Shown here: positions 46,878 through 55,900 of the stretch, in pieces
Position numbering within the stretch: position 1 is the stretch's first letter
Layout of the letters: each line of letters opens with the position of its first letter
NCBI RefSeq assembly: GCF_009649685.1
Contig: NZ_WJPK01000002.1
Location: 288,202 to 352,201 of the forward strand
Length of the DNA stretch: 64,000 nucleotides
Source: Flavobacteriaceae bacterium EG-1
GTDB lineage: Bacteria; Bacteroidota; Bacteroidia; Flavobacteriales; Flavobacteriaceae
Reading direction: 5' to 3'
Translations under genes and position numbers: made by a program
Notes under the pieces: generated by a model
What the model was told of the DNA's origin: nothing
Seen by the model: only the letters and a program-made list of their open reading frames with translations
The model's database searches: none

Positions 46878-47309
46878 ATGAAAAATTTGAATAAAACGGA
46901 GGAACATGAAAAAAAAGTAGAAGAATTATATTTCGAACTACAAAGTTGGAAGTCTAACTTAAACTTTATTAATGATGAAGTCATATTTATTGATCATCTC
47001 CTAAATTCCTATGTTTTTGAACCAGATACTCCTCACCTTTTTCAAAGTTTAGCTGATTATGAAAAACGTTTAAAAAAATCTAATGAGAACAAAATTTTAT
47101 TGCTTAAATCAATTCAAAAACATGAGAATTCTTTAGGTGGAATTTTAGAATGTGATAGCACTATACGCCAACATGAACTCTATCAAAAACAAGATAAATT
47201 GAAAGCTGAAATGGTCGACTATACCAGCAAATACAGAGATTTAAAAGCAGAAATATTCAAATATGCTAGTGGAATTTTAAAAAAACATAAACCAACCAAT
47301 CATGAATAA
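46878..47309 (+). CDS. Small helical protein, paralogue of the one at 28095
   Basis: 143 residues, highly charged and helical with coiled-coil character (EKRLKKSNENKILLLKSI; QKQDKLKAEMVDYTSKYRDL). LQSWKSNLNFINDEVIFIDH near 17-36 matches the protein at 28095-28541. Cytoplasmic, function unknown. Overlaps the next gene by 8 nt. Confidence 0.68.
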   Translation: MKNLNKTEEHEKKVEELYFELQSWKSNLNFINDEVIFIDHLLNSYVFEPDTPHLFQSLADYEKRLKKSNENKILLLKSIQKHENSLGGILECDSTIRQHELYQKQDKLKAEMVDYTSKYRDLKAEIFKYASGILKKHKPTNHE

Positions 47310-47976
47310 AAAGATAGTATTAATTGCTTTAATATCGTCTTTATTTTACAATTGTAGTTCTACTCAATTAGTTAGTAACTGGAAAGACCCGAATACTGTT
47401 TTATTTCACGCTTATAAAGTTCTTATAGTTGGCATGACCGAAAACAAGGATGTTCGCGTAGATTTCGAAACAAAACTCCAAGAAGAATTCGATAAACGTA
47501 AAATTGAATCAATGCGTAGTATAGATTTATTTGATGTTAAATTTACCTCTACGAAACAATCGGAAAAACAACTCTCAGAAGTAGAAGACCAACTTTTAGA
47601 AAAAGATTTTGACGCAATACTCTTTACGAAAGTCATTGGCTCAGAAGACAAAAAAACATTGCGAACAAAAATATCGAGAGCCGAAAATTATTTAAATTCT
47701 TTTAATGATGACTATATAAGCCATCAAGACATATACTATAAAGACGATTACTATGAAACATTTTCAATTTTTCACGTAGAAACTGCTTTGTATTGTATTT
47801 GTGAAGGGAAAGAAAGACAAACAATTTGGAGAGCTGGTATCGATATCACGGATCCAAAAAATTTTAATAAATCAATTGATGAGTACATCAAACTTGTTCT
47901 TTTAGCAATGGAAGATCAAAATTTAATTTTTCATGAAAAAGAAGAATCTTCCATAAATAAAAATAAATCAATCTAA
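47302..47976 (+). CDS. Lipoprotein of unknown function
   Basis: 224 residues with lipobox SSLFYNC (Cys 18). The mature start STQLVSNWKDPNTVLFHAYK resembles small Bacteroidota lipoproteins with a YajQ/GNA1162-like alpha/beta fold, but I cannot name a family. Start overlaps the helical protein gene by 8 nt. Converges with the cardiolipin synthase gene 27 nt away. Confidence 0.72.
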   Translation: MNKKIVLIALISSLFYNCSSTQLVSNWKDPNTVLFHAYKVLIVGMTENKDVRVDFETKLQEEFDKRKIESMRSIDLFDVKFTSTKQSEKQLSEVEDQLLEKDFDAILFTKVIGSEDKKTLRTKISRAENYLNSFNDDYISHQDIYYKDDYYETFSIFHVETALYCICEGKERQTIWRAGIDITDPKNFNKSIDEYIKLVLLAMEDQNLIFHEKEESSINKNKSI

Positions 47977-48003
47977 AGTTATATTGTCACATATCGCTAA
48001 CGT

Positions 48004-49413
48004 TTATAACAACGGACTAAATACTTTACCAAACCCTTCTTTTAGTTTTTGGCCAAATGGTCTATTTAAGTGCTCTTCGTACGATAGCAATCTACTTATA
48101 TTGCTTTCTTTAAGAAAATCATCTTTTAAAAGCTTAGCAAAATTATCATCGTAAATGATAGCGTTTACTTCATAATTTTGTTCAAAACTACGGTCATCGA
48201 GATTGGCTGTGCCAATGGTTGTTATCTTATCGTCACTTACGATTATTTTACTATGTAAAAAACCATCAGGAAAAAGATAAATCTTTATTCCTGATTTTAA
48301 AAGCCCCTCAAAATATGACCGTACACACCATCCTACAATTATACTATCTACTTTTTCCGAAATCATAAGTCTAACATCTACGCCGCTCAATGCTGCCGTT
48401 TGTAAAGCTTGTAGAATAGCTGGCCCAGGTATTATATAAGGATTAGTTATAAAAAGGTAATCTTTTGCTTGATTAATAATTGTAAAATAAGCTTGTTCCA
48501 AAACGGGAAAATCATCATCTGGACCTCCGGAAACAATCTGAACTTTTTTATTTGAAAATTTAGCATCTGAAACAATTTGCACTTGAGACAGCATTGAAAT
48601 TGATTTTTGACATACCAAATACCAATCGGATGCAAATACATCATCTAAATTTCTTGATGCAGATCCTTCAATTCTCAAATGCATATCGTGCCACTTACCC
48701 AAATCTGGATCACCTTTTAAATATTTATCAGATATATTAATACCACCAGTAAAAGCAACTTTTCCATCAACCACAATAATCTTTCGATGATTGCGATAAT
48801 TTATAGACCTAATAAAACGACCAAATTTAAAAGGTAGAAAAGGGTAAACTTCAACACCTATAGCCAATAGTTTTTTTACATAAGTTTTTGTCAATGTAAA
48901 ACTTCCGACCCCATCATAAATCATCCGAACTTTAACTCCCTGATTAATTTTCTTCTGAAACAGTTTGAAAAACCGATCAGCCAACTCTCCTTCTTCAAAA
49001 ATATAATACTGTAAATGAATTTGATTTTCAGCATTATTTAAAGCTTCGAAAATAGCATCAAACGTTTTCTTCCCATTTTTTAAAAATTCAACTTGATTAT
49101 CGTGAGTAATAGGAAAATAACAATTCTTGTGAATGAGCTTAATCAACTTACCATATTCACTTTTTAAAACTTCTGAATGTACTAACGGAACATCGAAAGA
49201 GTTTATGGAAAATCTCTTTTTTCGCTTTAGCAATTTATTCTTACGCCTATTTCTACCTAATAAAATATAAAGCAGCATACCACCAACGGGTATTGTAAAG
49301 ATGGTTAATAACCAAGCTAAAGTTTTAGATGGCCTAACACCATGTAAGAGAATACTTAATACAATAATTAGGGCAACAAAAACGTACAATGAAAGAAAAA
49401 TTGTTGACCACAC
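48004..49413 (-). CDS. cls: Cardiolipin synthase (phospholipase D family)
   Basis: 469 residues: two N-terminal membrane helices (about 5-50), then two PLD domains with HKD motifs HRKIIVVDGKVAFTGG (first His about 211) and HSKIIVSDDKITTIGTANLD (about 390). Makes cardiolipin from two phosphatidylglycerol molecules. Its upstream region has the palindrome and a -7 element at regulon spacing. Confidence 0.93.
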   Translation of the reverse strand: MWSTIFLSLYVFVALIIVLSILLHGVRPSKTLAWLLTIFTIPVGGMLLYILLGRNRRKNKLLKRKKRFSINSFDVPLVHSEVLKSEYGKLIKLIHKNCYFPITHDNQVEFLKNGKKTFDAIFEALNNAENQIHLQYYIFEEGELADRFFKLFQKKINQGVKVRMIYDGVGSFTLTKTYVKKLLAIGVEVYPFLPFKFGRFIRSINYRNHRKIIVVDGKVAFTGGINISDKYLKGDPDLGKWHDMHLRIEGSASRNLDDVFASDWYLVCQKSISMLSQVQIVSDAKFSNKKVQIVSGGPDDDFPVLEQAYFTIINQAKDYLFITNPYIIPGPAILQALQTAALSGVDVRLMISEKVDSIIVGWCVRSYFEGLLKSGIKIYLFPDGFLHSKIIVSDDKITTIGTANLDDRSFEQNYEVNAIIYDDNFAKLLKDDFLKESNISRLLSYEEHLNRPFGQKLKEGFGKVFSPLL

Positions 49414-49482
49414 AGAATAAGCTTGAAAATTACAACCGTTTTTAATATAGTAAATGCTTTATAACAATACCTCTTAATCTGC

Positions 49483-49525
49483 TAAAAATAATAGAAGGTG
49501 AAGATTTATTACATGATATTGGTCA
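49483..49525 (-). promoter_or_regulatory. FNR/CRP-like box and promoter of cls
   Basis: On the minus strand TGACCAATATCA (49525-49514), 23 nt, then TATTTTTA (49490-49483); the cls ATG is about 70 nt further, leaving a long leader. The match of spacing makes this box credible despite its less symmetric core. Confidence 0.55.
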
Positions 49526-49597
49526 GTTTCTAAAGTCTAGTAGTGATTGAGCGAATGGATATTAACACAAATTTGTTGCAAGTTTAGCGTAAATATA

Positions 49598-49644
49598 TTG
49601 TACTCGAGGTGGTCCTGAGGCTTCGGGGAACCACACTCCTAAAG
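49598..49644 (-). repeat. Relic of the tRNA-Leu 3' end
   Basis: On the minus strand this reads like the T-arm and acceptor side of the tRNA at 49695-49775: GGAGTGTGG, then an altered segment CCCCGAAGCCTCAG in place of the T-loop, then CCACCTCGAGTACAA. The 15-bp outer part (49598-49612) repeats 49692-49706 exactly. There is no matching 5' half, so it is not a working tRNA. It may be a duplication or an integration scar. Confidence 0.6.
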
Positions 49645-49662
49645 ATATTCTCATAAAAAAAA

Positions 49663-49686
49663 CCTTCCTTTTTTTTTAAAGGAAGG
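49663..49686 (-). terminator. Terminator of the tRNA-Leu gene
   Basis: On the minus strand CCTTCCTTT, an A-rich loop and AAAGGAAGG form a 9-bp stem followed by eight T. It starts 9 nt after the tRNA 3' end. Confidence 0.85.
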
Positions 49687-49694
49687 CCTTGTTG

Positions 49695-49775
49695 TACTCG
49701 AGGTGGGAATCGAACCCACACTCCAAAGGAACTGGATTTTGAATCCAGCGCGTCTACCAGTTCCGCCACTCGAGC
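49695..49775 (-). tRNA. tRNA-Leu (anticodon CAA)
   Basis: The minus strand folds as a class II tRNA: acceptor GCTCGAG/CTCGAGT, D-arm with GGCGGAACTGGTAGACGC, anticodon arm CTGGA-TTCAAAA-TCCAG (anticodon CAA, reads UUG), short variable arm, and T-arm GTGGGTTCGATTCCCAC. The CCA end is not encoded. The D-loop GG and T-loop TTCGATT are intact. Confidence 0.95.
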
Positions 49776-49863
49776 ATGTTTGCTTTGTGCAAAACATTTA
49801 AAAACAGGTCTGCAAAACTATAAAATATTTTCGTTTGCAACCTAAAATAAGCAACAAATATCC

Positions 49864-49893
49864 TTTTGCAACACAAATAATTGTCTAAATTTG
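49864..49893 (+). promoter_or_regulatory. prs: Promoter of prs
   Basis: TTTTG at 49864-49868 and TAAATTTG at 49886-49893, separated by 17 nt, match the Bacteroidota -33/-7 consensus. The ATG follows 66 nt later; the leader has a purine-rich AAGGAGTAT stretch at 49939-49947. Confidence 0.7.
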
Positions 49894-49959
49894 CACCTCC
49901 TTAGAAAACAGGGACTTCAGAGTCTATTGTTTAACACTAAGGAGTATTATAATTTAGTT

Positions 49960-50901
49960 ATGTCATATCAAGTTCCTGAACCTAAAATATTCGCCTGTTC
50001 CAATAGTCGTGCTTTGGCAGAAAAAATTGCTACATCGTATGGTATGAACCTTGGTAATGTTGATATATCAAGATACAGTGATGGCGAATTTCAACCTTCA
50101 TTTGAGGAATCTGTTCGGGGAGCGAGAATATTTATTATAGGTTCTACACATCCAAGTTCAGAAAACTTAATGGAAATGTTGCTAATGTTAGATGCTGCCA
50201 AACGTGCATCTGCAAGACACATAACGGCTGTTATGCCTTATTTTGGATGGGCCAGACAAGATAGAAAAGACAAACCAAGGGTGCCTATTGCTGCCAAGTT
50301 AATTGCAAAAATGCTTGAAACCGCTGGTGCAACTCGTATTATTACTATGGACCTTCATGCAGATCAAATTCAAGGTTTTTTCGAAAAACCCGTTGATCAC
50401 CTTTTTGGTTCAACCTTGTTTTTACCGTATCTAAAAAAATTAGGTCTTGAGGATTTAACCATTGCATCACCAGATATGGGAGGTTCAAAAAGAGCATATG
50501 CCTATTCTAAAGCACTAGGAAGCGATGTTGTTATTTGCTATAAACAACGAGCAAAAGCTAATGTTATTTCTCACATGGAGTTGATTGGTAATGTTGAAGG
50601 AAAAAATGTTGTACTTGTGGATGATATGGTAGATACAGCCGGTACATTAACTAAGGCAGCCGATTTAATGATGGACAGAGGAGCAATTAGCGTTAGAGCT
50701 ATTACCTCACATGGTTTATTATCTGGCAAAGCAATTGAACGTATCGAAAATTCACAATTAAAGGAATTAATTGTCACTGATTCAATTCCGGTAAAAAGAA
50801 ATAGTGATAAAATAAAAGTATTGACTTGTGCCGATTTATTTGCAGATGTAATGCATAGAGTACATAACAACACCTCTATTTCATCAAAATTTTTAATGTA
50901 G
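49960..50901 (+). CDS. prs: Ribose-phosphate pyrophosphokinase
   Basis: 313 residues; makes PRPP from ribose-5-phosphate and ATP. The frame extends upstream to a TTG at 49891, but that lies inside the promoter, so ATG 49960 ([16 protein letters not shown]) is used. Motifs: flexible-loop and catalytic region [13 protein letters not shown], metal-binding [12 protein letters not shown], and the PRPP loop [14 protein letters not shown]. It is followed after 26 nt by the L25 gene, a pairing standard in Bacteroidota. Confidence 0.96.
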   Translation: MSYQVPEPKIFACSNSRALAEKIATSYGMNLGNVDISRYSDGEFQPSFEESVRGARIFIIGSTHPSSENLMEMLLMLDAAKRASARHITAVMPYFGWARQDRKDKPRVPIAAKLIAKMLETAGATRIITMDLHADQIQGFFEKPVDHLFGSTLFLPYLKKLGLEDLTIASPDMGGSKRAYAYSKALGSDVVICYKQRAKANVISHMELIGNVEGKNVVLVDDMVDTAGTLTKAADLMMDRGAISVRAITSHGLLSGKAIERIENSQLKELIVTDSIPVKRNSDKIKVLTCADLFADVMHRVHNNTSISSKFLM

Positions 50902-50927
50902 TAAGTAAGTTTAATTTAATATATATA

Positions 50928-51569
50928 ATGAAATCAATTACAATTAAAGGATCAGAAAGAGAAAGCGTGGGCAAAAAGGCAACAAAAGCCCTACGTAATG
51001 CTGGAAAGGTTCCTTGCGTAGTTTACGGAGGGGAAAAACCATTACACTTTTCAGCAGATGAATTAGCATTCAGAAATTTAGTGTACACTCCTAATGCGCA
51101 TACTGTAAAGATTGACTTAGGTGAAGGAAAATTAAGAGCAATTATGCAAGATATTCAGTTTCACCCAGTGACTGATCAAATTATGCATATTGACTTTTAC
51201 CAATTATTCGACGATAAAGAGGTTACTATGAACATCCCTGTTCAACTAGAAGGAAATTCTCCTGGTGTTCGTAACGGTGGTCGTTTACTTTTTAGAAAGA
51301 GAAAATTAGCTATTAAAGCTTTACCTGACAAGTTACCTGATTTCTTCAATGTTGATTTATCTAAATTGAAAATTGGAGACAACATAACTGTTGAATCTCT
51401 TTTAAATGATGATTTTACAATTTTACATCCAAATAACACTGTTGTTGTGCAAGTTAAAACTGCTCGTGCAGCTGTTGTTGTTGATGATGATGATGAAGAA
51501 GGTGAAGGAGAAGAAGGAGAAACTGCTGAAGGAGCTGAAGCTCCAGCAGCTGAAGGTGCAGAAAACTAG
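50928..51569 (+). CDS. rplY: 50S ribosomal protein L25 (Ctc/TL5 long form)
   Basis: 213 residues: an N-terminal 5S rRNA-binding L25 domain ([38 protein letters not shown]), a C-terminal TL5/CTC beta domain, and an acidic tail rich in Glu, Asp and Ala. This two-domain form is the usual one here. Sits between prs and a strong terminator. Confidence 0.96.
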   Translation: MKSITIKGSERESVGKKATKALRNAGKVPCVVYGGEKPLHFSADELAFRNLVYTPNAHTVKIDLGEGKLRAIMQDIQFHPVTDQIMHIDFYQLFDDKEVTMNIPVQLEGNSPGVRNGGRLLFRKRKLAIKALPDKLPDFFNVDLSKLKIGDNITVESLLNDDFTILHPNNTVVVQVKTARAAVVVDDDDEEGEGEEGETAEGAEAPAAEGAEN

Positions 51570-51592
51570 AAATCTAACTTCTTATAAATATT

Positions 51593-51626
51593 ACAAAAGC
51601 ATCTACCTATTGGTAGATGCTTTTGT
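51593..51626 (+). terminator. Terminator after rplY
   Basis: Perfect 15-bp stem (ACAAAAGCATCTACC and complement) with TATT loop, followed by ATTTTTAT. 24 nt beyond the rplY stop. Confidence 0.9.
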
Positions 51627-51651
51627 ATTTTTATCGTCTTAGACATATGCT

Positions 51652-52278
51652 ATGTATGCTTATATAAAATCATTATTTAGTAAAAGAAAGCTCGTTTCAG
51701 AAGAAGATACTATGAAAAAATACTTAATTGTAGGCCTCGGAAATATTGGTGACAAATACGTTGAAACACGCCATAATATCGGTTTTAAAATCTTAGACCA
51801 CCTTGCCATTACCGAGGAATTTACTTTTGAATCACAAAAATTAGGATCAATAGGCAAATTCAAAACAAAAGGTCGTACTGTTATTTGTTTAAAGCCTTCT
51901 ACTTTTATGAACCTAAGCGGAAAAGCTTTAAAATATTGGATGGAAAAAGAGAATATTCCGCAAGAAAACTTTTTAATAATTACTGATGACCTTAACCTTC
52001 CATTTGGCACCTTAAGACTGAAAACTAAGGGAAGTGATGGCGGTCATAACGGATTAAAAGACATTCAAAACGTTATGCAATCTGCAAATTACAATAGATT
52101 GCGTTTTGGTGTTGGTGCAGATTTTTCTAAAGGAAGACAAGTTGATTATGTTCTTGGTGAATGGAACGAAGAAGAAAAAAATAAGTTAAAAGAGCGTCTT
52201 GAACGCTCTTGCAATGCCATTAAATCTTTTGTGTTAGCAGGTGTAAAAATTACTATGAACGAATATAATGGAACTTAA
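51652..52278 (+). CDS. pth: Peptidyl-tRNA hydrolase
   Basis: 208 residues from ATG 51652; a second ATG at 51712 ([20 protein letters not shown]) begins the conserved fold, so the first 20 residues may be untranslated or a lineage extension. Catalytic His in TRHNIGFK, Asn in FMNLSGKAL, Asp in [10 protein letters not shown] and the HNGLKD motif are intact. Frees tRNA from stalled peptidyl-tRNA. Converges with the next gene two nucleotides later. Confidence 0.95.
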   Translation: MYAYIKSLFSKRKLVSEEDTMKKYLIVGLGNIGDKYVETRHNIGFKILDHLAITEEFTFESQKLGSIGKFKTKGRTVICLKPSTFMNLSGKALKYWMEKENIPQENFLIITDDLNLPFGTLRLKTKGSDGGHNGLKDIQNVMQSANYNRLRFGVGADFSKGRQVDYVLGEWNEEEKNKLKERLERSCNAIKSFVLAGVKITMNEYNGT

Positions 52279-52280
52279 CA

Positions 52281-52964
52281 TTAATATATTCTAAAGTCAG
52301 ATATACCAGAATCAGATGAATGTCCATCACTATCTTTAGTCACGATCTTCCAATAATACACTGTATTAGCATCAACAGTGACCTTTTGTTCTGAAACATT
52401 TGCATCAACCGTAGTTAAAACCGCTATTGGTGGCGTAACAGTATCAAAATAAATATCATATTCAATAATATCATTGTCTAAATCTGATCCCGTCCAACTT
52501 AGTGTTACTTCATTATTAATATCCTTAAATAGTGATTCTCCAATTTCTGGAGACAAGATTTCAGCAGCAAAAGGAGGTCTAGAAGTCTCTGTTCCGGCAT
52601 TATAAAACTGCCAAGTTGCACTTGAAACCTTTTGAGTTACCTGCAAATTTGAAGAAAGTACTACCCAAGAAAAAGAAGCTCCTTTTAACAAAGGCAACCT
52701 TGCAGATAAAGCTCCAGTACTAATAGTTTGAGTAGAATTAGCGTCAATATTAGTTACCCGTAACTCATAAGAATCTGTATTGTCTGCTTTTTGCCACTTA
52801 AAATCTACTTCGCGTGTAGTTGCACTTACATCGTTTCCAATAGTGCACTCTGAATTTTTGTTTGGAAAAACCAATAGCGCTGCTTCCGGAGGATTTACCG
52901 GATCTTTCTTTTTACAACTAACTACCACAATAAAGGCCAATAATATTAGCTTAAATATTCTCAT
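52281..52964 (-). CDS. Lipoprotein with fibronectin III-like domains
   Basis: 227 residues, lipobox FIVVVSC (Cys 17). Two beta-sandwich units are suggested by repeated FN3-like patterns (VDFKWQKADNTDSYELRVTN and VTLSWTGSDLDNDIIEYDIY, ending VYYWKIVTKDSDGHSSDSGI). Probably surface-exposed and carbohydrate- or protein-binding. Its start overlaps the end of the secreted metalloprotease by 4 nt, so the two are made together. Confidence 0.78.
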   Translation of the reverse strand: MRIFKLILLAFIVVVSCKKKDPVNPPEAALLVFPNKNSECTIGNDVSATTREVDFKWQKADNTDSYELRVTNIDANSTQTISTGALSARLPLLKGASFSWVVLSSNLQVTQKVSSATWQFYNAGTETSRPPFAAEILSPEIGESLFKDINNEVTLSWTGSDLDNDIIEYDIYFDTVTPPIAVLTTVDANVSEQKVTVDANTVYYWKIVTKDSDGHSSDSGISDFRIY

Positions 52965-55900
52965 AGTTTAATTAGTTTAGAAGTTCCATGAATGTTCTCC
53001 CCTTCAAAACGTAGATAATAAATACCTGATGGCAAACCACTTAATTCAATTTCAATTTCATCAGTTTCTATTGTAGAAATTGAACTTTTTATAAACCGAC
53101 CATCTGCAGTAAAAATAGAAACAATTATATTTTTACTTAATCCACCCAAATAAATTCTAGTATAATCATCGGCGGGGTTGGGATATATAACGACGTCTTC
53201 AGAATTATAAAACACTTCTTCATGTATTCCTTGACACACTAATAATGTAGACACCTTTAACGTATTTACACCTTTTTTAAGTGGTAAAGACACCTCAGAT
53301 TGCTCTGTAGTTATAGAACTTCCATTAAACTCAATTAAATAAGATTGAGAACCTTGTAAGTTTAACACTACAAATTCTCCGTCATTAGAGGATTTTGCCG
53401 AAACACTTAATGGATCAGGTTCGGTAACCACCACTTCAAAACATTGTTCTATATAATTGGCAGTTCCTTCTGTTGCGGTAATACACAAGGTATAAATGCC
53501 AGATGCCAAATTCTCAATACTGTAAGCATCTGTAAAACTCTCCGTTGTATTTACTCCTTTACCAATAACAGTAACCTCATAATCTAAGGTTGTGTTTGTG
53601 TTAATATTAATTTGACCATCATCATTAGACCTACATGATTCACTTTGCGATGTTATTGCAAAATTATCTTTTGCAAAAAGCAACACTGCACAACCATTAG
53701 CATCTACTGTTGCTCCCGCTTCAGTTCCTAAACAAATATCATCTCCATCATCAAAAACACCATCTTTATCAGCGTCTGGTCTAAATTCACCTTCTATACA
53801 AATATCTAGAGAAAATGAGTTTAGCACACCACCATCAGATGCTGCAGCATCACTTATTTGCAATATCCATTCTCCGAATATAGACTCCCCATTAAATGAG
53901 CTCAAACTACCAATTGGTCGCACAATCCCCGAGATAGCAGGATTCGTACCACAGTTAAAATCGGGCGCTTGATCATCGAAAGTCGCAGTAATATTATCTG
54001 AAGCGCCACATGTATTCGATACCAAATAAACCGTGGTACCTGCTGGTGAAGTTAAACTTACCGATATATCTGAAAGAAAAGAATGATCAATATCTAAATT
54101 AACATTAATATCTGACAAAGGTAAATCTTCAAAAAAGGCAATTTTTGAAGTAATAGTTGGAGTCCCGATTGCCGAAATTTCTATAGGTAAATCTGTAGCA
54201 GCTTTAGAATCGCAATTAAATTCAATTGTAGAAAAACTAAATGGCGCACTAAAATTACCCTCACCACAACTATTAATTGGTTTTACACGCCAATAATATG
54301 TTTCTTCATGCTCTAAATTTATCGGCTTATATGTATTTTCTTCTTGAATTACAGATTCTATAATGTTTGTAAAAAGTTCGTCTGTAGCAATCTCAACTTC
54401 ATAAGCACTATAAGAATCATCAGCTATCCATAACAATTCTGAACTTACAGATGCATCTACAGTAGCATCTAATGGAGCGCTCAAAACAACTTCAGTAAAT
54501 ACATTATCACTAATATCTAAATCTAAAGTTACTTTTTTAGATAAAGTAGCCGAAGTTGCAATTATTACAATCTCATAATTATCTTCAAGTACATTTTCTG
54601 TATTTGCAATGACCACATCTACAGTAGCATCTACTGTAGTAGTAGGCGGTGTAAACGTTACTACTAAATTCTCAGGTGCCGAAAAAACACTAAAAGAAAC
54701 CTCTTCATTAAAACCTAAATAAGTTTCATAATCAAATGAAGTGGTTACAGTATTTGGCTGACATACTTCATATTCAACTTCTGAAAAATGCAATACTATT
54801 TCTGAAGCCAAAATTTCGAAATTAGCAGCGTTTACTGCTAAGAAAATATTATCACTAGCTTTAACCATAATTCTGGCAGTAGTAGTTGGCGTTCCCGGCA
54901 CTACAAACTTATGTGATCCGTTATTAGGAATACCCGTAGCCAAGGTTGTCGGATATGTTAAGCCACCATCTAAAGACAACAGCACATCAACAGTTTGTGC
55001 ATTTACTGGTGCTTTATCGGTATTAGCCACATCCCAAGTAACCTGCATAATAGAACCCGCTACATGAGATTCAGAATCGGCTTGCGAAGTAACTAAAAAA
55101 GGACCTGCATTATTCACTACAGAAACGTGTACTAAATCGGCTTCAACCTGCCCACCACCTATAGCGTTATCTCGAACTGTAAGTGCAAAATTCAAATCAC
55201 GTTCAATATCAGATACTGTCTCCCAAGCAGAGTTTATTGCTGGCATAGTTTGCGTTAAGTTGCCTGATAGAATACGTGTTAATTTTGGAAAATATCGAAC
55301 CGAATCTACACTAGGCCGTTGTGATCTAAAGTTTGCTCCACTTGGATTGTTCGGACCAAAAGTAGCTTGTGTTATTATACCATCATCTATTTGTTCCCAC
55401 GCATACGTTAAAATATCATCAGTATCAACATCCGAAGCTGACCCAGATAGCACAAATGCAGTTGATTTAGGTATTACAAAATTTCCCGTTGGCATTATCG
55501 TTGGCGGATTATTAACTAAAGGAATCTCTTCAGCACAACTTATTCCATCTAAATATTCTGATATTTGAACTATGCTATTGTAATGAAAATAATCATCACC
55601 ACTTGAAGCGACATTATCAGCACCAGAAATCCCTGCATAACCCATAATAGTTGTTCCACTACCTGGTTCTGTTTGCACTGGCGTATCTTCATCATCAAAA
55701 GACCATGTGTGATTAGCCCCTAATTGGTGCCCCATCTCATGGGCAACATAATCTAAATCATAAGAATCTCCTACAGGATTAGGGTGTGATGCGAAAGCAC
55801 TACCCTTTCTATTATCAATGCATACAGTCCCTACAAAACCAGCATTTCCGTTTGCTGCATCTTTATGAAACAAATGACCAATATCATAATTAGCTGCTCC

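Noticed and set aside
49584-49769. ORF of 61 codons on the minus strand across the tRNA-Leu gene
   Set aside because: It is a reading of the tRNA itself (start MAELVDALDSKSSS is the well-known artefact of tRNA-Leu genes) and has no coding support.
51406-51642. Overlapping ORF rich in Leu, Met and Lys inside rplY
   Set aside because: It is a frame-shifted reading of the acidic, low-complexity tail of L25.
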